Source of the DNA: Rhododendron vialii
Lineage: Eukaryota > Streptophyta > Magnoliopsida > Ericales > Ericaceae
Direction: 5' to 3'
Assembly (NCBI RefSeq): GCF_030253575.1
Contig: NC_080564.1
Location: forward strand, 8,414,501 to 8,478,500
DNA length: 64,000 nt
Shown one piece after another: positions 1-11,561 of this stretch (within the stretch, counting starts at the first letter, position 1; the number at the start of each line of letters is the position of its first letter). A program made the position numbers and the translations under genes. A model generated the notes under the pieces. The model was not told where the DNA came from. It did no database searches and saw only the letters and a list, made by a program, of their open reading frames with translations.

Positions 1-561
1 GACAGAAAATGTCTTAAAACGGCCAAAAATGTTATTGCACCCTCTTCAAAATAAATACATTAATATTGGGTTATAGTAATATTTACACTCTCTCACGATC
101 GCTGGGCTCTCATTTTTTTTTTATCCTTATGAATTATCCTAATTATGTGGTTACGGAGTATTATTTTTCTTACATCCAAGTTGGTCTGATTAGGATGTTT
201 CTGGCCTCATATATATATATATATATATAGTACTTGCTACATATGGTAGATGGACCGACTTCTCTCCAGAAGACCTAACCAACACATGACTTGTTCTCTT
301 TACTCGTTGTATCGTGTTTGATGCCCTTGCCCCCCCTGGCCTGCTCTCTTTTCTAGTTCTTGCCACATTTTATTATAGTACTAATTTCCATGTATTAAAT
401 TACTCCATAAGTGTGAAAAGGGACAGCTGATAATCAAAGAGAAAGGATGTTTCTTTACCAAATGTTAAGGCATTTAATGGTAGGTTAGAAAAATGGGAAT
501 GCCAGTACTAGTTTTATATGCTATATATCTACTGTACTTTTCAGCTGAAACACCTCTGTTT
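1..561. other. AT-rich non-coding stretch
   Basis: No gene was recognised. There is an (AT)n microsatellite at about 209-229. The reading frames are short and show no conserved domain. Confidence 0.6.
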
Positions 562-583
562 GTATGTAACATATATATGGAAG

Positions 584-814
584 ACCCCGAGGAGTTGGCG
601 AGATCAAGGTCAGGGACTTCAGGGTTTGCTTTCTTCTAAAGTTTCGGGTTCGAAATTTTTCAGGTGTTATCGACTCTTTTGGGTTCAATCTATACGAAGT
701 TTTGGTCCGGTTTTATTTGGGCTCCCCGCAAAGTGAGTGGTGGGATTGGGCTCCTAAGATTAGTTGAGGTGCGCGTGAGCTCGCCGGGACACTTATAAAG
801 TTTAAAAAAAAGAA
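584..814 (+). mobile_element. tRNA-derived SINE
   Basis: The stretch reads as a plant SINE. A tRNA-like box B (GGTTCGAAAT) lies at 647-656. A conserved 3' part follows, with 'gattagttgaggtgcgcgtgag' style text shortened here to its core 'gaggtgcgcgtgagct', and the element ends in a short A-rich tail. It is bounded by an imperfect direct repeat of about 20 bp (562-583 and 815-834, both starting GTATGT and ending TATGGAAG), which fits a target-site duplication. A second copy of the family lies at 6127-6360. Confidence 0.7.
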
Positions 815-926
815 GTATGTGACGTGTATGGAAGTCTGCTTTTCTCTAGGGTGGTTGATCTCTACTGTTCAATTGGGTTGGACTCTTAACAAAGACCGGT
901 CGTCAGTATTGGACTGGCGGATTGCC

Positions 927-930
<4 letters not shown>

Positions 931-985
<55 letters not shown>

Positions 986-1045
986 GGATAGGCTAACTAG
1001 TATGGAGAGAGAGAGAGAGTTTTGTGGATAGGCTAACTAGTATGG
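931..1045. repeat. GA microsatellite with a 40-bp tandem duplication
   Basis: A (GA)n run covers about 931-979. It is followed by a unit beginning GTTTTGTGGATAGGCTAACT, present twice with a 40-bp period (starts near 979 and 1019). This is probably replication slippage anchored on the GA tract. Confidence 0.85.
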
Positions 1046-2030
1046 AATATGGATTACTGATAGGGACGTATTCTTAACGGTAAAACAACTAACGGCAATC
1101 AACCCTATTTCTCTTGTGAGGGGGTAAATTGGACCCTTTGGTGGTTGTACATTTCAGCATTGTTTGATTTTGGTCCAATTAATTTTAATTTCATGATATA
1201 AACCCTCCATTCTAACGTACTGTAATCAATTTCCATGTAACCATAGTTTTCTATTTGTATTCCAGACAAAAAACAAAAAAAAAACACAACTGCAGCTCAA
1301 GAGATCAACTGTAAAGGTATTTTGGATTATTTGTAGCACGCCTAGGCCAAAATAAAAATTAAACAATTAATTACACGATGTACTTAAAAGATTGTTTATG
1401 TACAGTCTTAAAAGATTGTGTTAATTTTCAAAAATAAAAAAGGAAGTTTATCCCAATCATCCATTTGTAAAGGTATTTTTTATTGTTATGGACAATGCCA
1501 ACAATTTTAAACATAACTACAACTTAAGAGATCGATCTATACGTAGAGGTACTTTAGACTATTCGTAATAACTCCAAGCCAAGAAAGAAGAAATATAAAC
1601 TGCACAACAGGTTTAAAAGAGTATTATAGTATAGTCCTGGTATGATCTTCGTTTAGCATTTTGAATAGAAAAAATTGTAACTCGAGTAATCAATTTGTAA
1701 AGGTATTTCGAAATATTCCCAACAAATCCAACCACGGCAACGATCTTTATGTTTTAAAATTCTCTTACTTACCTTTTAGTTCTAAACATGCCTTTGTTTT
1801 TTTTGTTTTGCCCCATTTTGAAGCACTAATGGAAGATGACAAACAGGCCAAAGGGATTGGATAGAGATGGAAACGGAAATGAAAGTTCAAGGCCAAATTA
1901 ATGAAATTGAAGCAAGGAGGAGGGACCAAAGTGAAAGGGTGTAAAAACCATGGTGTGATAGATACACCCATATTTGTGAGGCTGTGAGGGTGTGGCTAGT
2001 GTGTGGCAAAGTGACCGTGACCAACCCACC
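1046..2030. other. Upstream region of the MYB gene
   Basis: No coding sequence was recognised. The segment is AT-rich with scattered A and T tracts. It would contain the distal promoter of the MYB gene that starts at 2245. Confidence 0.5.
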
Positions 2031-2244
2031 TAATAAATAGCCAAAACTGCCGGTCAAAGTCAACTCATCCTCTTTTCACTCGTCTATTACAAAGACTTGG
2101 GAGGTACAACACCTTTTAGGCCAACTTTCTACATCTCTCTCTCCCCCTCCAAAACTCTTCTCTCTCTCTCTCTCTCTCTCTCTTGTGGTGTTTCCAGTAA
2201 CTTTTAGGGTTCTTGAAAGAGAGATAAGAGAGGAAAGGAAAACA
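2031..2244 (+). promoter_or_regulatory. MYB core promoter and CT-rich leader
   Basis: A TATA-like AATAAATAG lies at 2032-2040. About 120 bp further on is a (CT)n tract at 2160-2182, a common feature of plant 5' leaders, just before the MYB start codon at 2245. The transcription start is inferred, not seen. Confidence 0.45.
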
Positions 2245-4414
2245 ATGAGGAAGCCATGCTGTGATAAACAAGACACAAACAAGGGAGCTTGGACGAAGCA
2301 AGAAGACCAAAAGCTTATTGATTACATTCGAACTCATGGTGAAGGTTGTTGGCGTACCCTCCCCAAGGCTGCAGGTCTCTCTCTCTCTAAAGCTTAATTT
2401 TATTGTTTCTCTACATTGTTTACAGTGAAATGTGTTTCTAATTAGTTTGGTTTGTGTTTTTCATGTGGGTGGATATTAGGGTTGTTTCGTTGCGGCAAGA
2501 GTTGCAGACTGAGATGGATAAACTATCTAAGGCCGGACATCAAACGGGGCAACTTTGCTCCAGATGAAGAGGACCTCATCATCAAGCTCCACGCCCTCCT
2601 CGGCAACCGGTACTCGATCCTCTCTCTCACTCTCGCTCAGGATGTTCACCAAGCATCACAAGCCCTTTCGATCGATAGGGCTGTGATGATCACTTGGGCT
2701 GCAGTAACAAGGAAATTAAGAAGATATATCCTGTGTTTTGTCGAATTGATTTTGAAAAAGTAAACCCTTAGCTGATACTGCGGCATTCAAACGTACCCTA
2801 GCCTTCCAGTATTCGGATGTTTTTGTGTTCCACTGCGCATGGGGTCAATACTCAATGTATACCATCAATTAATCAAACAGGTCTTAAAGGTTAATTCTAG
2901 ACAATTCGCAAAGTATTTTGAGCTATACTTACACAAGCATAGCATTTTGTATGGAACTTTAATTTTTTTTGATAACTCAAATGTCAGGCAGTTTAAGGGC
3001 ATCCACGGGCCGGCGGCAGAACCGGGAATCTAATCTGTCCAGGGCTAATCCAAACCAAAAAAAGTTTTATAATTAATGTCCAACAAACTTGTACAAAAAT
3101 ACATAAATGTTCTAAAATAAACAAAAGAAAATTACTACAAAAAACGTACAATATTAAAGTTGTACCCTACTGAAGTTGTACCTTGTTTTAGAGAGTAGAA
3201 ATAATTTTTGTCGAATCTAAGTCGATATCAATAAGTTATTTTTCAATGAAGATGATCATATATAATGGGTTGAGGTACAAAAATTAAGAAAATGAGGTGG
3301 GCTAAAACTTATATTGGGTTAAAATTTTACATAAAAATTCTTTATTTTTCTTAAACTCACCTGGGCAATATAGCCCAACCTCAAATATATGTACTTCCGC
3401 CTTGCGCGCGCAACCTTTCCTAATCCTGGCTACGAATCCCACGGATTATACGGAACTTTCACAAAAAAGTATCATGTTGCATGTGGTCCTTCTATTTCAA
3501 TAAGAAACACATACTCCTATCATTCATTGCAACTCATAATTTCAAAGAAGACGACGTATATTGTGAGGTCATATTGGTGGGGCTAGCTAGCTTTTCAATA
3601 AATTTTGGTTTATGAATCATTTCATAATTTTTACACATAATTACAATTAATTAGTACTCTTTCTTAAGCCGGAAACCCTAACTATCCGACAATTTCATTT
3701 AGAAAATGGATCGAAAAAGTGAAGTTTACGGTGTCGATACAAAGTTACAATCTGGCATAATCTAGGTCAGACTTCAATAAAATGTGATCCACAGAAAATA
3801 ATTTCTTTTTTGAGGATACAGGATATATATTATTTTTGCTAACAAACATTGTATGCTACTAATTAAGACAAATATTTGCGCCACATTAGCTCATCGATCC
3901 TTTCCAATATTGGAAACTTTTCGTGATGATATTTTTTGTTTCTCGGCGAAAGAAGTCAAAGCATTATCAGCATTTCTTTGATGAATATTTGTTATGGACT
4001 ATTAGGTGGGCATTGATAGCTGGAAGGCTACCGGGGCGAACGGACAACGAAGTGAAAAACTACTGGAATTCTCACCTAAAGAGAAAGTTGATTAGCATGG
4101 GAATCGACCCAAACCACCACAAGCTCAACCAAACCCTAATCCGTCCAACGCAAGACCAATGCGTCTCGAATCCTGTCACACCGAAGACGAAGACCTGTCC
4201 GGAAAACGACCGGGTGTCCGATTCCGCCAGTTGCCTCGAAGACGACAACACGTCCGGTTCGGATGACCGGTTGAATCTCGATCTTACGATTGCCGTCCCC
4301 TGCCCTCTGGTTCCGATGCTGGAGGAGAAGGAGGGGAGAGATTGTAAGGAATTGAAAGGGACATTTGAGGATAGGGAAAGTGATGGGTCTCCAACCCTTC
4401 TTCTTTTTAGATGA
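2245..4414 (+). CDS. MYBC2: R2R3-MYB transcriptional repressor, MYBC2/FaMYB1 type
   Basis: Three exons: 2245-2374, 2480-2609 and 4006-4414 (introns of 105 and 1,396 bp). They join in phase into 222 aa. The two intron positions (after the first base of the Gly44 codon; within Arg87) are the usual ones for R2R3-MYBs. Residues 13-63 form R2 (W16, W36, W56) and 64-115 form R3 (F69, W88, W107). The bHLH-contact signature D-L-x2-K-x3-L-x6-L-x3-R lies at 75-94. After R3 come a C1-like motif LISMGIDP (115-122), an EAR repression motif LNLDL (176-180), and the exact C-terminal TLLLFR (217-222). In FaMYB1, grape MYBC2 and petunia MYB27 these features mark repressors that join MYB-bHLH-WD40 complexes and reduce anthocyanin and proanthocyanidin synthesis. 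The start begins MRKPCC, as in this clade. No break was seen. The family call is firm; the exact target pathway is inferred. Confidence 0.93.
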
Positions 4415-5530
4415 GATATTTGATAATGGATTAATGTGGTCACGGATATTGTTTGTGCAATTGATACAATACGTATTGTGCAATTAATTTCGTTTGATGT
4501 TTGTATTTATTATTATTTTTCATTTTCCTAATAGAATTTGAGAGAGCTGCAAAATGTACACACTAGCTAGGGTTTTCCTTTTTTTTTTTTAAATTAATGA
4601 TTTTTACTTACATAATGAGACCAAGTTTTGATTAGTCTTTTTTTTTTTTTTGTCATTTGTTAAATCTAATCTACACTATCCTAGGGGGCTTGGAGAGGTG
4701 GATGTGTGCATGTTTACGGAAATTGAACCCTACTCACGCGCATTGGAGTATAAGGAAGACATCAACTGTGCTCCACTCTACTTGCCAAGTTTTGATTAGT
4801 CTAGAATAACACTTTCTTATGGAAATTAATTGTATGTTCATTGCTTTATTTAGGTTACACATTGGTTGATTAGTTGAATGTAAGGAGATATGGAGTGAAG
4901 AATTGCATAATTTGGTTGTGAAAATTTGAGAATTTATGAATTAAGAGATATAATTTAATTATACAAAATGAATCCTCTAGAATGTATTTTGATTTAGATC
5001 ACGAAGGGGATTTGTGGAAGAACAAAATACGTATAAGAATTAGATATCCACAAATTTCTCTATGAAGCCGACATTTATTTTTTGGGTCAACCATAGAAGA
5101 AATCATTTCATTTCATCGTATATGACGTACATAATACAAACTCGGGAAACTACATCAATTGTAAGAGTCCACGAGACACAACTCAACGAATACAATAAGC
5201 CCCCTTTTTTTATTGGCGAAATAAGCTCATTATAGGATAAAAACAAAGAAAGAAAGGAAAAACACTTAATGAGATGCAAGAGTTCTGACCAATTAAGGTA
5301 GCCCCAATTGATTCTATAAATCCGACATTGAAAACCAAATACCCAACATTGATATGATATTCTCTAAGATAGTACGTAATTGATATGATATTTCTAAGAT
5401 ATATAGTACTAAATTTTATAGGAGCCTCTGTAACCCCCGCCACACAATCTGCAAAATGGGATTGGATGGCCTACGGATAAGAATACTTGCTCGGAATTTT
5501 TGGTTTTATCCTCAACTGGGCCACCTCATT
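4415..5530. other. Non-coding region after the MYB gene
   Basis: It holds the MYB 3' UTR and AT-rich DNA with T tracts at about 4578-4590 and 4639-4651. No gene or clear element was recognised. Confidence 0.5.
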
Positions 5531-5643
5531 ATTTTTTTCCTCGACAAAAGAAATTTTATTAATCTCTGAAAAGGAACAAAAATTGAAGGGAACGACAAAA
5601 GAAATTTTATTAATCTCTGAAAAGGAACAAAAATTGAAGGGAA
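5531..5643 (-). mobile_element. LINE 3'-end fragment with 51-bp tandem duplication
   Basis: A T run followed by CTCGACAAAAGAAATTTTAT resembles the reverse complement of the 3' tail of the L1 LINE that starts at about 18210. A 51-bp unit (5542-5592) is repeated almost exactly at 5593-5643. Probably a 5'-truncated LINE copy that later gained a local duplication. Confidence 0.5.
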
Positions 5644-6126
5644 CAAGGGCAGACAAGATCTACTCGAGTACCAAAAAAAACGTTGGCAAGAAGCCATCTC
5701 ATGGAACAGTCCTCAGTAAATAAAAAAATTTCATATTTTTTTTATCAGTTATTTTTTAATTCATCCCAATGAAACAAGTTACATGGGTAGGGCAGTCATC
5801 CATGCTCATTTGCCCCTCGGTCCATCATTGATGATACGTCCTCCATCTTCGACCTTCGATCCATTTTGGATAGTCGTTTTCAAATATAGTTTGAAATTTA
5901 ATGTGTTTGTGTAAATAATCTTATATACTTTTCTTACACCGTTCAAGAAAAATCAATTTAGAACTTTTAAACACAGTGTAGAAAAAGAAATTAAAAAATT
6001 ATCTACAAAAAAATACTAATTCTTTTTGATTCCGTGTTTGATCAACTACTAAAAATGGACCAACAATTGTTGATGGCCAGAGTCCTATTTTCTCAATATT
6101 CCTTTCAGAGCAAATAAAGCCAAAGC

Positions 6127-6360
6127 AAACCCGGTTAACCTATTGGTCAAAGCTTGAAACTCAGTAGTAGTTTTGCTCATTGTTAAGGTTTTAAGTTCGA
6201 AACCCATGTGCTACCAATTCTTTTGAGCCAGTTAATACAGAGTTTTGCTTTGACTTCAATTGGAACTCCCGCAAGTGAGCGGCAAGATAAGTCCTCCAGA
6301 TTAATCGAGGCGGGCATAACTTCGCCAGGGCTGTCGGACACTTGAGTTGTAAAAGAAAAA
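6127..6360 (+). mobile_element. tRNA-derived SINE inserted in duplicated segment A
   Basis: Same family as the SINE at 584-814. Box B-like AGTTCGAAAC lies at 6194-6203, the conserved 3' part contains GATTAATCGAGGCGGGC, and the end is A-rich. A perfect 11-bp direct repeat AAAGCCAAAGC flanks it (6116-6126 and 6361-6371). The related segment near 24.45-24.6 kb lacks the insertion. Confidence 0.8.
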
Positions 6361-6371
6361 AAAGCCAAAGC

Positions 6372-6851
6372 GGTTTCCTAATCCTGGTTTCCAATCCAAC
6401 GATTATGACAGAAATTAAAGCCCTGGCCTAATTGATCGGTCCAAGGTCTGAAGACTTTCTCGTAAAGGTGGAGGCCAAAGTCTAAAGACCACGGCCTGCT
6501 ACTGAGGCTTGGTCTTCCTTTTTTCTTAATTGGTTGTTAATGTTGGTCTTAACTACCAGTCAAATGATTAGTAGAATGATTAATCTGTCGATTTTCCCTA
6601 CAGATTTTGGCCGCAATTTGAACATTTCTTAGACCTTGATCAGTACTATCAAACTGTCTGGTGAGGAACTACAACAAAATTTGGTTTTGGTGACGCACAA
6701 TAGTATGTCGGCAAAGGCGTATTTGCGTCGGCAAAGCAAAGTCTCGAGTCGGCAATATTGCCGATGCGAATTCCTCTGTCGACAAAAAGCAGTAGATTAT
6801 TTGACGCGCTTTGCATAGGCGAACCCTTCTGTCGGCACGCCATTGGTGTTG
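6372..6851. other. Duplicated flank of the small membrane-protein locus
   Basis: The part at about 6530-6670 is similar to 24650-24810 (shared GGTCTTAACTACCA, GTCGATTTTCCCT and TTTAGACCTTGAT blocks). About 6690-6840 carries repeated GTCGGCAA/TTGCCGA words absent from the other copy, probably a transposon remnant of unknown class. Confidence 0.5.
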
Positions 6852-7212
6852 CTAAAAAGGACGATGAGTCCTTTTAAGATTCTCCCAAAAAGTACAAAAA
6901 AATAAAGAAAAAATGGAATAAATTATAAAATTTCTCCTTAATGTGTCAGATCCACCTCTATTTTGGAGGAATAGAGGTAGATTAGAGATGCCCTTCCCGT
7001 CGTCCTTTTTAGAGTTTGGAGGGATTTTGTACTCAAAATTTACTTTTGTAGGACCAAACTCTAAAAAGGATGATGAGTCCTTCAAAAAATTCTCCCAGAA
7101 AGTAAAAAAAGTGAAAAAAAAAAAGAATAATAAATTACAAAATCTTTCTTCAATGTGTCACATCCATCCTCTATTTAATTTGAAGGAATAGTGGTGAATT
7201 GGAGATGCCCTT
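6852..7212. mobile_element. Tourist/Harbinger-like MITE sequence in tandem
   Basis: A unit starting CTAAAAAGGA (6852) repeats at 7061 (209-bp period). Both units run to GAGATGCCC (near 6990 and 7212), the reverse complement of the GGGCATCTC ends typical of Tourist-like PIF/Harbinger MITEs, and a TTA follows the second. An internal inverted pair (CCTTTTTAGAGTTTGG / CCAAACTCTAAAAAGG) lies near 7003-7070. Confidence 0.55.
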
Positions 7213-8257
7213 AGGCATCCTACATCGTCCTCTCAGTACTTATTTCTCAACTCTAGCCTTTTTCAATTAATTATCCTCGGCAAATAAATAAAATATGAAA
7301 TGTGTGCAATTCAACTGTTTATTGATAACATTACTTCTGGTTTTACGTGAAAATTAAAGAACATCGTTGTGATATTAATCTAAGTAAAAAAAAAAAAAAA
7401 ACCGTTTGAGTTGAACTGAAAATTGGAATTGAAAGGGGAAAATCCCCTGCTTAGTATTACATCTTCCTCATCTTGTGCGGTGAATTTTTACAGAAGTGTG
7501 CTCAAAAATTAAGCTAGACAAAAATATAATATAACTAAAAATAGCACATAATTCGATCCGTACTTATTTTTAGCTATATAATTGTTGTCGTGTAATTCTG
7601 ACTTACAATAAACTGTGGGATTGAGAATTTTTCCTCGAACCTCTAAGAGGACTTCTGCCTCGAGAATTTGGAGAGAAACTGTTTTTGGGATTTTTGTAAA
7701 AGAAAAAAGGTTTCTGTTTGTTTTTTTTTTTTTTTCTCCTGTGGGGGAGATAGAGGGATTTTTCTTCTTGGGTGAGAAGGGGATTTTTCCTCGAGAAAGA
7801 AAGAGATGGGAGTGTCGGCGGAGAGGGGTCCTGAACCGGTGCATCATGCGCACAGGATGGCGAAAGATTGACCAACGGCTGAAATGGGGACTAGAAAAGA
7901 TCCGACGCACAAGATTTCGCCATGTGGCCTGACAATAGGATTTGCTCCCCATTGAATTGCTCAACTGCTCCTTCCCACTGAGATGTGATATTTCCATTTG
8001 TGCAAGGACGTGTGTCGGCCAGAGGGGGAGCCCGGATCAAGTGTGGTGTGCACATGAGATTTTGGAAAAAATGAGTCCACGGTTGAGATCAAATGCCAAA
8101 CACAATCCGACGGTCCAGGAGCCAACACGTGGTCTAAGGGAATTGAATTTCATTCAATTTGGGGTCCTCGGGATTCCAATCCAATTCCCAGCAAGAGTAT
8201 TAAGGTAGTGTTCTACTTTTTCAAAAAGTATTTTTTTTTGGGTCTTATTATTGTCAG
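7213..8257. other. Non-coding accessory stretch
   Basis: No gene was recognised. T/A tracts lie at about 7388-7402 and 7720-7734. Open frames here (for example 7509-7997 on -, 7615-7932 on +) are low-complexity and mutually overlapping. Confidence 0.45.
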
Positions 8258-8370
8258 CCTACTGGGCTGACGATAAGCATACTAGAAGACAAAAAAAATA
8301 CGTATTTTTGTGTACTTTTTATACCCTTTAATACACATTCACACACTCATTATTGTCAACCACTAGGCTG
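8258..8370 (-). repeat. Dispersed about 95-bp repeat, copy 1
   Basis: The reverse complement shares GTGTGTGAATGTGTATTAAA, AATACGTATTTT and CTTATCGTCAGCC with 10516-10613 and 30511-30613. A stem GTCAGCC-tactg-GGCTGAC lies just outside, at about 8257-8275. Non-autonomous element of unknown class. Confidence 0.6.
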
Positions 8371-8416
8371 ATTTTAGAATTTTCTTTTTTTTTTAAACGA
8401 AGGTAATTTCAATATA

Positions 8417-8652
8417 CTCCCTCCGTCCCATTTTTATTGTTCATTTTTGTTTTTCGTGTCGTTCTTTTAACGCTTATATCTTTCAATATGAATCTCCAAA
8501 AATATGCAATATGGATATTGTTTGATAGTTCTTGATTAGATTTATAATATAAAGTTTTCAAAATTATGAAAAGCATTATAAATTGAGAGATATAAACGTT
8601 GAAAGAACGGCACGAAAAACGAAAATGGACAATAAAAATGGGACGGAGGGAA
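8417..8652. mobile_element. Stowaway-like MITE (236 bp)
   Basis: Starts CTCCCTCCGTCCCATTTTTA and ends with its reverse complement GGGACGGAGGGA. TA dinucleotides flank both sides (8415-8416 and 8653-8654), as expected for Tc1/mariner MITEs. The two arms are complementary over more than 40 bp. Confidence 0.85.
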
Positions 8653-9656
8653 TACTTAACAATACCAATTGCCCTTTAATTATTCTTCCACTTTATCTTT
8701 TCTATTTTTTGGCAAGAATTGACAGACCGCGTGTACGGCTGACTGGAATAATGTTCCAACGCAACGCGCATTGTTCTGCGATGTTCTCGACTGATATTTC
8801 TATATATCAACATTCGATTTGGGTCCGAACACAGTAAAAGTTATCGTTGCGCTATGGAGATAAATACGGTGAAGTTGGTGTCGCATTCAATGTTGCTCCC
8901 AACTTAAATTTGCGAGTGGTGGGGCAAAATTGGGTGTCAACACAAAAATCAGATTTGTTGTAGTGAAACTTTCTTGTGGTTTGATATAGCTAGTCTTGAA
9001 GATAGTACCTTTGTTTATAGCTGAATGTCCGAGGCAGTTTGCTCATATCTCAGACTAATTTCAAGGCTCTTAAATTAATGATGGAATAAATTCTCTGATG
9101 CCTAAGATATTACCTTTTTGTCATAAGCAAAGGAGATCAAAGAGTACACAAACATATATAGTTGCTTTTGCCCCCTTCCAAAAATAAAATAAAAAATAGT
9201 TGTCTCTGTATCTGTATAACTAAGATCAGAAACACTTTTGTGTGAATGATCGATCTAGTAGTAGTTTAGTTCCTTTTTCTTTTGCCCTCCACAAGTTTTT
9301 ATCATATCACTATAAGGAGTCGGGTCTGAGCTAAAATTTAAGAGGGGCCACTTTTGGTTCCGGAATAGTATAATATATTACTGGAAAATCACATTACATG
9401 TATCACGTACGTATATATTTTCATGACGTCATTACAAAATCCGATTGCAAATACTTTAGTGGTATTGAAATGTTTACTAAACACATCATGCATGCACAAG
9501 GGTTGCTTCTTTATTATATTATTACACACATACATAAGAAAAATTGGAATATATTAAACAACTAACATAAAACAAGTAGTGCCGCTAGATCTCTCAAGAG
9601 AGCCAAAGCACTACACCCTGACTCACTCAAATCCATCACAATGAAGAAAACACACA
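8653..9656. other. 3' flank of membrane-protein copy A
   Basis: Non-coding. Blocks at about 9110-9240 and 9400-9600 are similar to about 25080-25160 and 25320-25520 of copy C, so this is part of the duplicated unit rather than unique DNA. Confidence 0.5.
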
Positions 9657-9883
9657 TCAAATGGGAAAGGCCCTTGCCACCTTAGGATAAACCACGTGGC
9701 TGGGGTTCGCCATGATACGCCGCCCCTTGCTGTGGCGGAACAACCACACCGCTGCCCCCACCGGCCACTCCACCACCGCGGTCACCACGAACGCCACGAA
9801 CCCTACTGTGGGACCCAGCACCTTGCACCGCAGCGGTTAGCCGTGTGACATTGAAAGCATAGCGGAATTCGACTATAAGCCAT
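9657..9883 (-). pseudogene. Small membrane protein, copy A, one-base frameshift
   Basis: Aligned with the open copy at 11562-11789, this copy is 227 bp against 228. A single base is lost at about 9829, inside the Cys-rich segment (TTGCACCGCAG against TTGCACCCGCAC on + strand). Translation from the start at 9883 gives MAYSRIPLCFQC and then leaves frame, stopping after 26 residues. The remaining sequence still carries the transmembrane and C-terminal parts in the shifted frame, so decay is recent. Promoter motifs are retained upstream. The function of the family is not recognised. A sequencing or assembly error at one base is the main alternative. Confidence 0.75.
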
Positions 9884-10030
9884 GATATATAGGTAGCGAT
9901 CGATAAACGTACCTCTAGGGAAGTGAATCCAAGAAAGATTGGAAGAGGATATATAGTTGAAGAGAGTGAATGAGGCGACGAATTTGAGCAGGTTAACCAG
10001 ATTGAAGAAATCGGACATATTGGTAGTTTG

Positions 10031-10243
10031 TATTTATAGGCACTTTTGTATGGAAGGGGTTGGTACGTGTCGTGTTGTGAGGGCACGAGGGTGTAAAGGT
10101 ATGTTAATGCAGTACTAGGGGGCGGCTGGGGAGGACACGTGTCTTGTTTGCCTTTTTGCTTTTGTGCTGATTTCATGGGTAATATCTCATGAGTCATGAC
10201 TATTGGGCAGAATTTCTTTCTTTAAGGTGGAGGTGTACGTGTC
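10031..10243 (-). promoter_or_regulatory. Promoter of copy A: TATA box and three ACGTGTC motifs
   Basis: Read on the minus strand, a TATA box CTATAAATA lies at 10031-10039. ACGTGTC words lie at 10065-10071, 10135-10143 (as palindromic ACACGTGT) and about 10237-10243 on the + strand. The same arrangement is present in copies B and C. ACGTG(T/G)C is the core of ABA-response elements bound by bZIP factors. Confidence 0.6.
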
Positions 10244-10515
10244 TAATAGGATAATAGAAAATTCTAAATTCAGCATAATTTATTGACAACTATTGTTTGT
10301 TTGTGTCTACGACATTATCTATTCCAATTGGAATTGAAATTTTCCTTTGAATCTTGATAGTGGGGCGTTTTTGTAATATATTTGTAAGAATGTGAGTGCT
10401 TTCTTAAGAGAGTTGGAGAGCACATATCAGCCATTGGATCAAATGAATCACAACCCTTCTAACAACTTATATTTGTATGGGCCCACACTCTTGTGTTTTA
10501 GTATAATAGATAATA

Positions 10516-10613
10516 GAGATAGTAAGTGTGTGAATGTGTATTAAAGGGTGTAAAAAGTACACATGAATACGTATTTTTCTTGTTTTAGTGTACTTATTGT
10601 CAATAGCAAAACC
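10516..10613 (+). repeat. Dispersed about 95-bp repeat, copy 2
   Basis: Shares GTGTGTGAATGTGTATTAAA, AATACGTATTTTTCTTG and ATAGCAAAACCG with the copies at 8258-8370 (reverse) and 30511-30613. Confidence 0.6.
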
Positions 10614-10617
10614 GTAT

Positions 10618-10905
10618 GATAACAAAAAGTAAAATATTATGAACCAAACTTATTATTTTTAATAATAACAAAAATAATCTAAAAAGTCTGTCTGTTTTGC
10701 ATCGTAGGAAAATTCGGATACTCCATCCGTCCTACTTTAAATGTTTCCTACGGGAAAAAGTGCATATCGTTACTTTATTTTCTTACACCAAATTAAAGTG
10801 CTAAAGTATTCAGTGACCACTTTAATTTGGTGTAAGAAAATAAAAAAATAATATGTAAAAACATATTTGGTGTTTTGAAAATGCACAGATTCCAGTAAGA
10901 GATAT
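10618..10905. repeat. Duplicated segment with truncated Stowaway-like MITE
   Basis: About 110 bp of flank plus a MITE start (CTCCATCCGTCC at about 10728) match 13430-13740. The right MITE end is missing here. Because flank as well as MITE is shared, this is segmental duplication rather than two separate insertions. Confidence 0.65.
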
Positions 10906-11561
10906 CTATATCTATAATCTATAATACAAAATACAATGGTGTACGGTCCACCAAAAGATTAGTTGTTGCAATGGTTGAGATTGATTTGTTCCAAAAGTTG
11001 AGAGGCATTCTCGTTATTTGATTAAAGTGCCCATATTCCCACATTTATTACTACACTGCCATAAAAGAAAATGGAATTTCCCCGCAATCCATCTCACTTA
11101 CCACCCCATCCCTACCGTGCGTTCTTTTTTCTTCTTTCTTTATAATTATCTTCTTCTTTCTTTATAATTATCGTGCGTTCAAAAATGAAAACTATTTTAG
11201 GCTAGGTTCCGTTCAAGAATTTTGGGGCTTAATTTGGGGCTCTTTTTTTTTTTTTTTTTTGGGAAAGGGTCTACCGGAAAAATTTCATTAATATCCGGGC
11301 CATCCAAAACACTCTTTGACGGTCGTGATTTACCTTCGTAAACAACTGTTCACGGAACACTCCGTTAAAAAGATTTTCTCATCTTTGAACACATCAGCCC
11401 GCATAAGGGTTGCTTCTTTATTATATACATATGTATAAGAAAACTTGGAATTAAACAACAAACATAAAACAAGTACGTGCTGCTAGATCTCTCAAGAGAG
11501 CAAAATTAAGCACTAAAGTACCCTCGCTCACTCACATCCATTAAAATTAAGAAAACACACA
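10906..11561. other. Spacer between copies A and B, with LINE-tail fragment
   Basis: No gene. A T run at about 11244-11260 followed by ACCGGAAAAATTTCATTAAT looks like an antisense LINE 3' end. A 24-bp direct repeat (TTCTTCTTTCTTTATAATTA) lies at 11131-11171. From about 11390 the sequence matches the 3' flank of copy A. Confidence 0.5.

Noticed and set aside
9682..10197. 171-codon minus-strand frame
   Set aside because: Runs through promoter and leader of copy A and enters the gene in the wrong frame.
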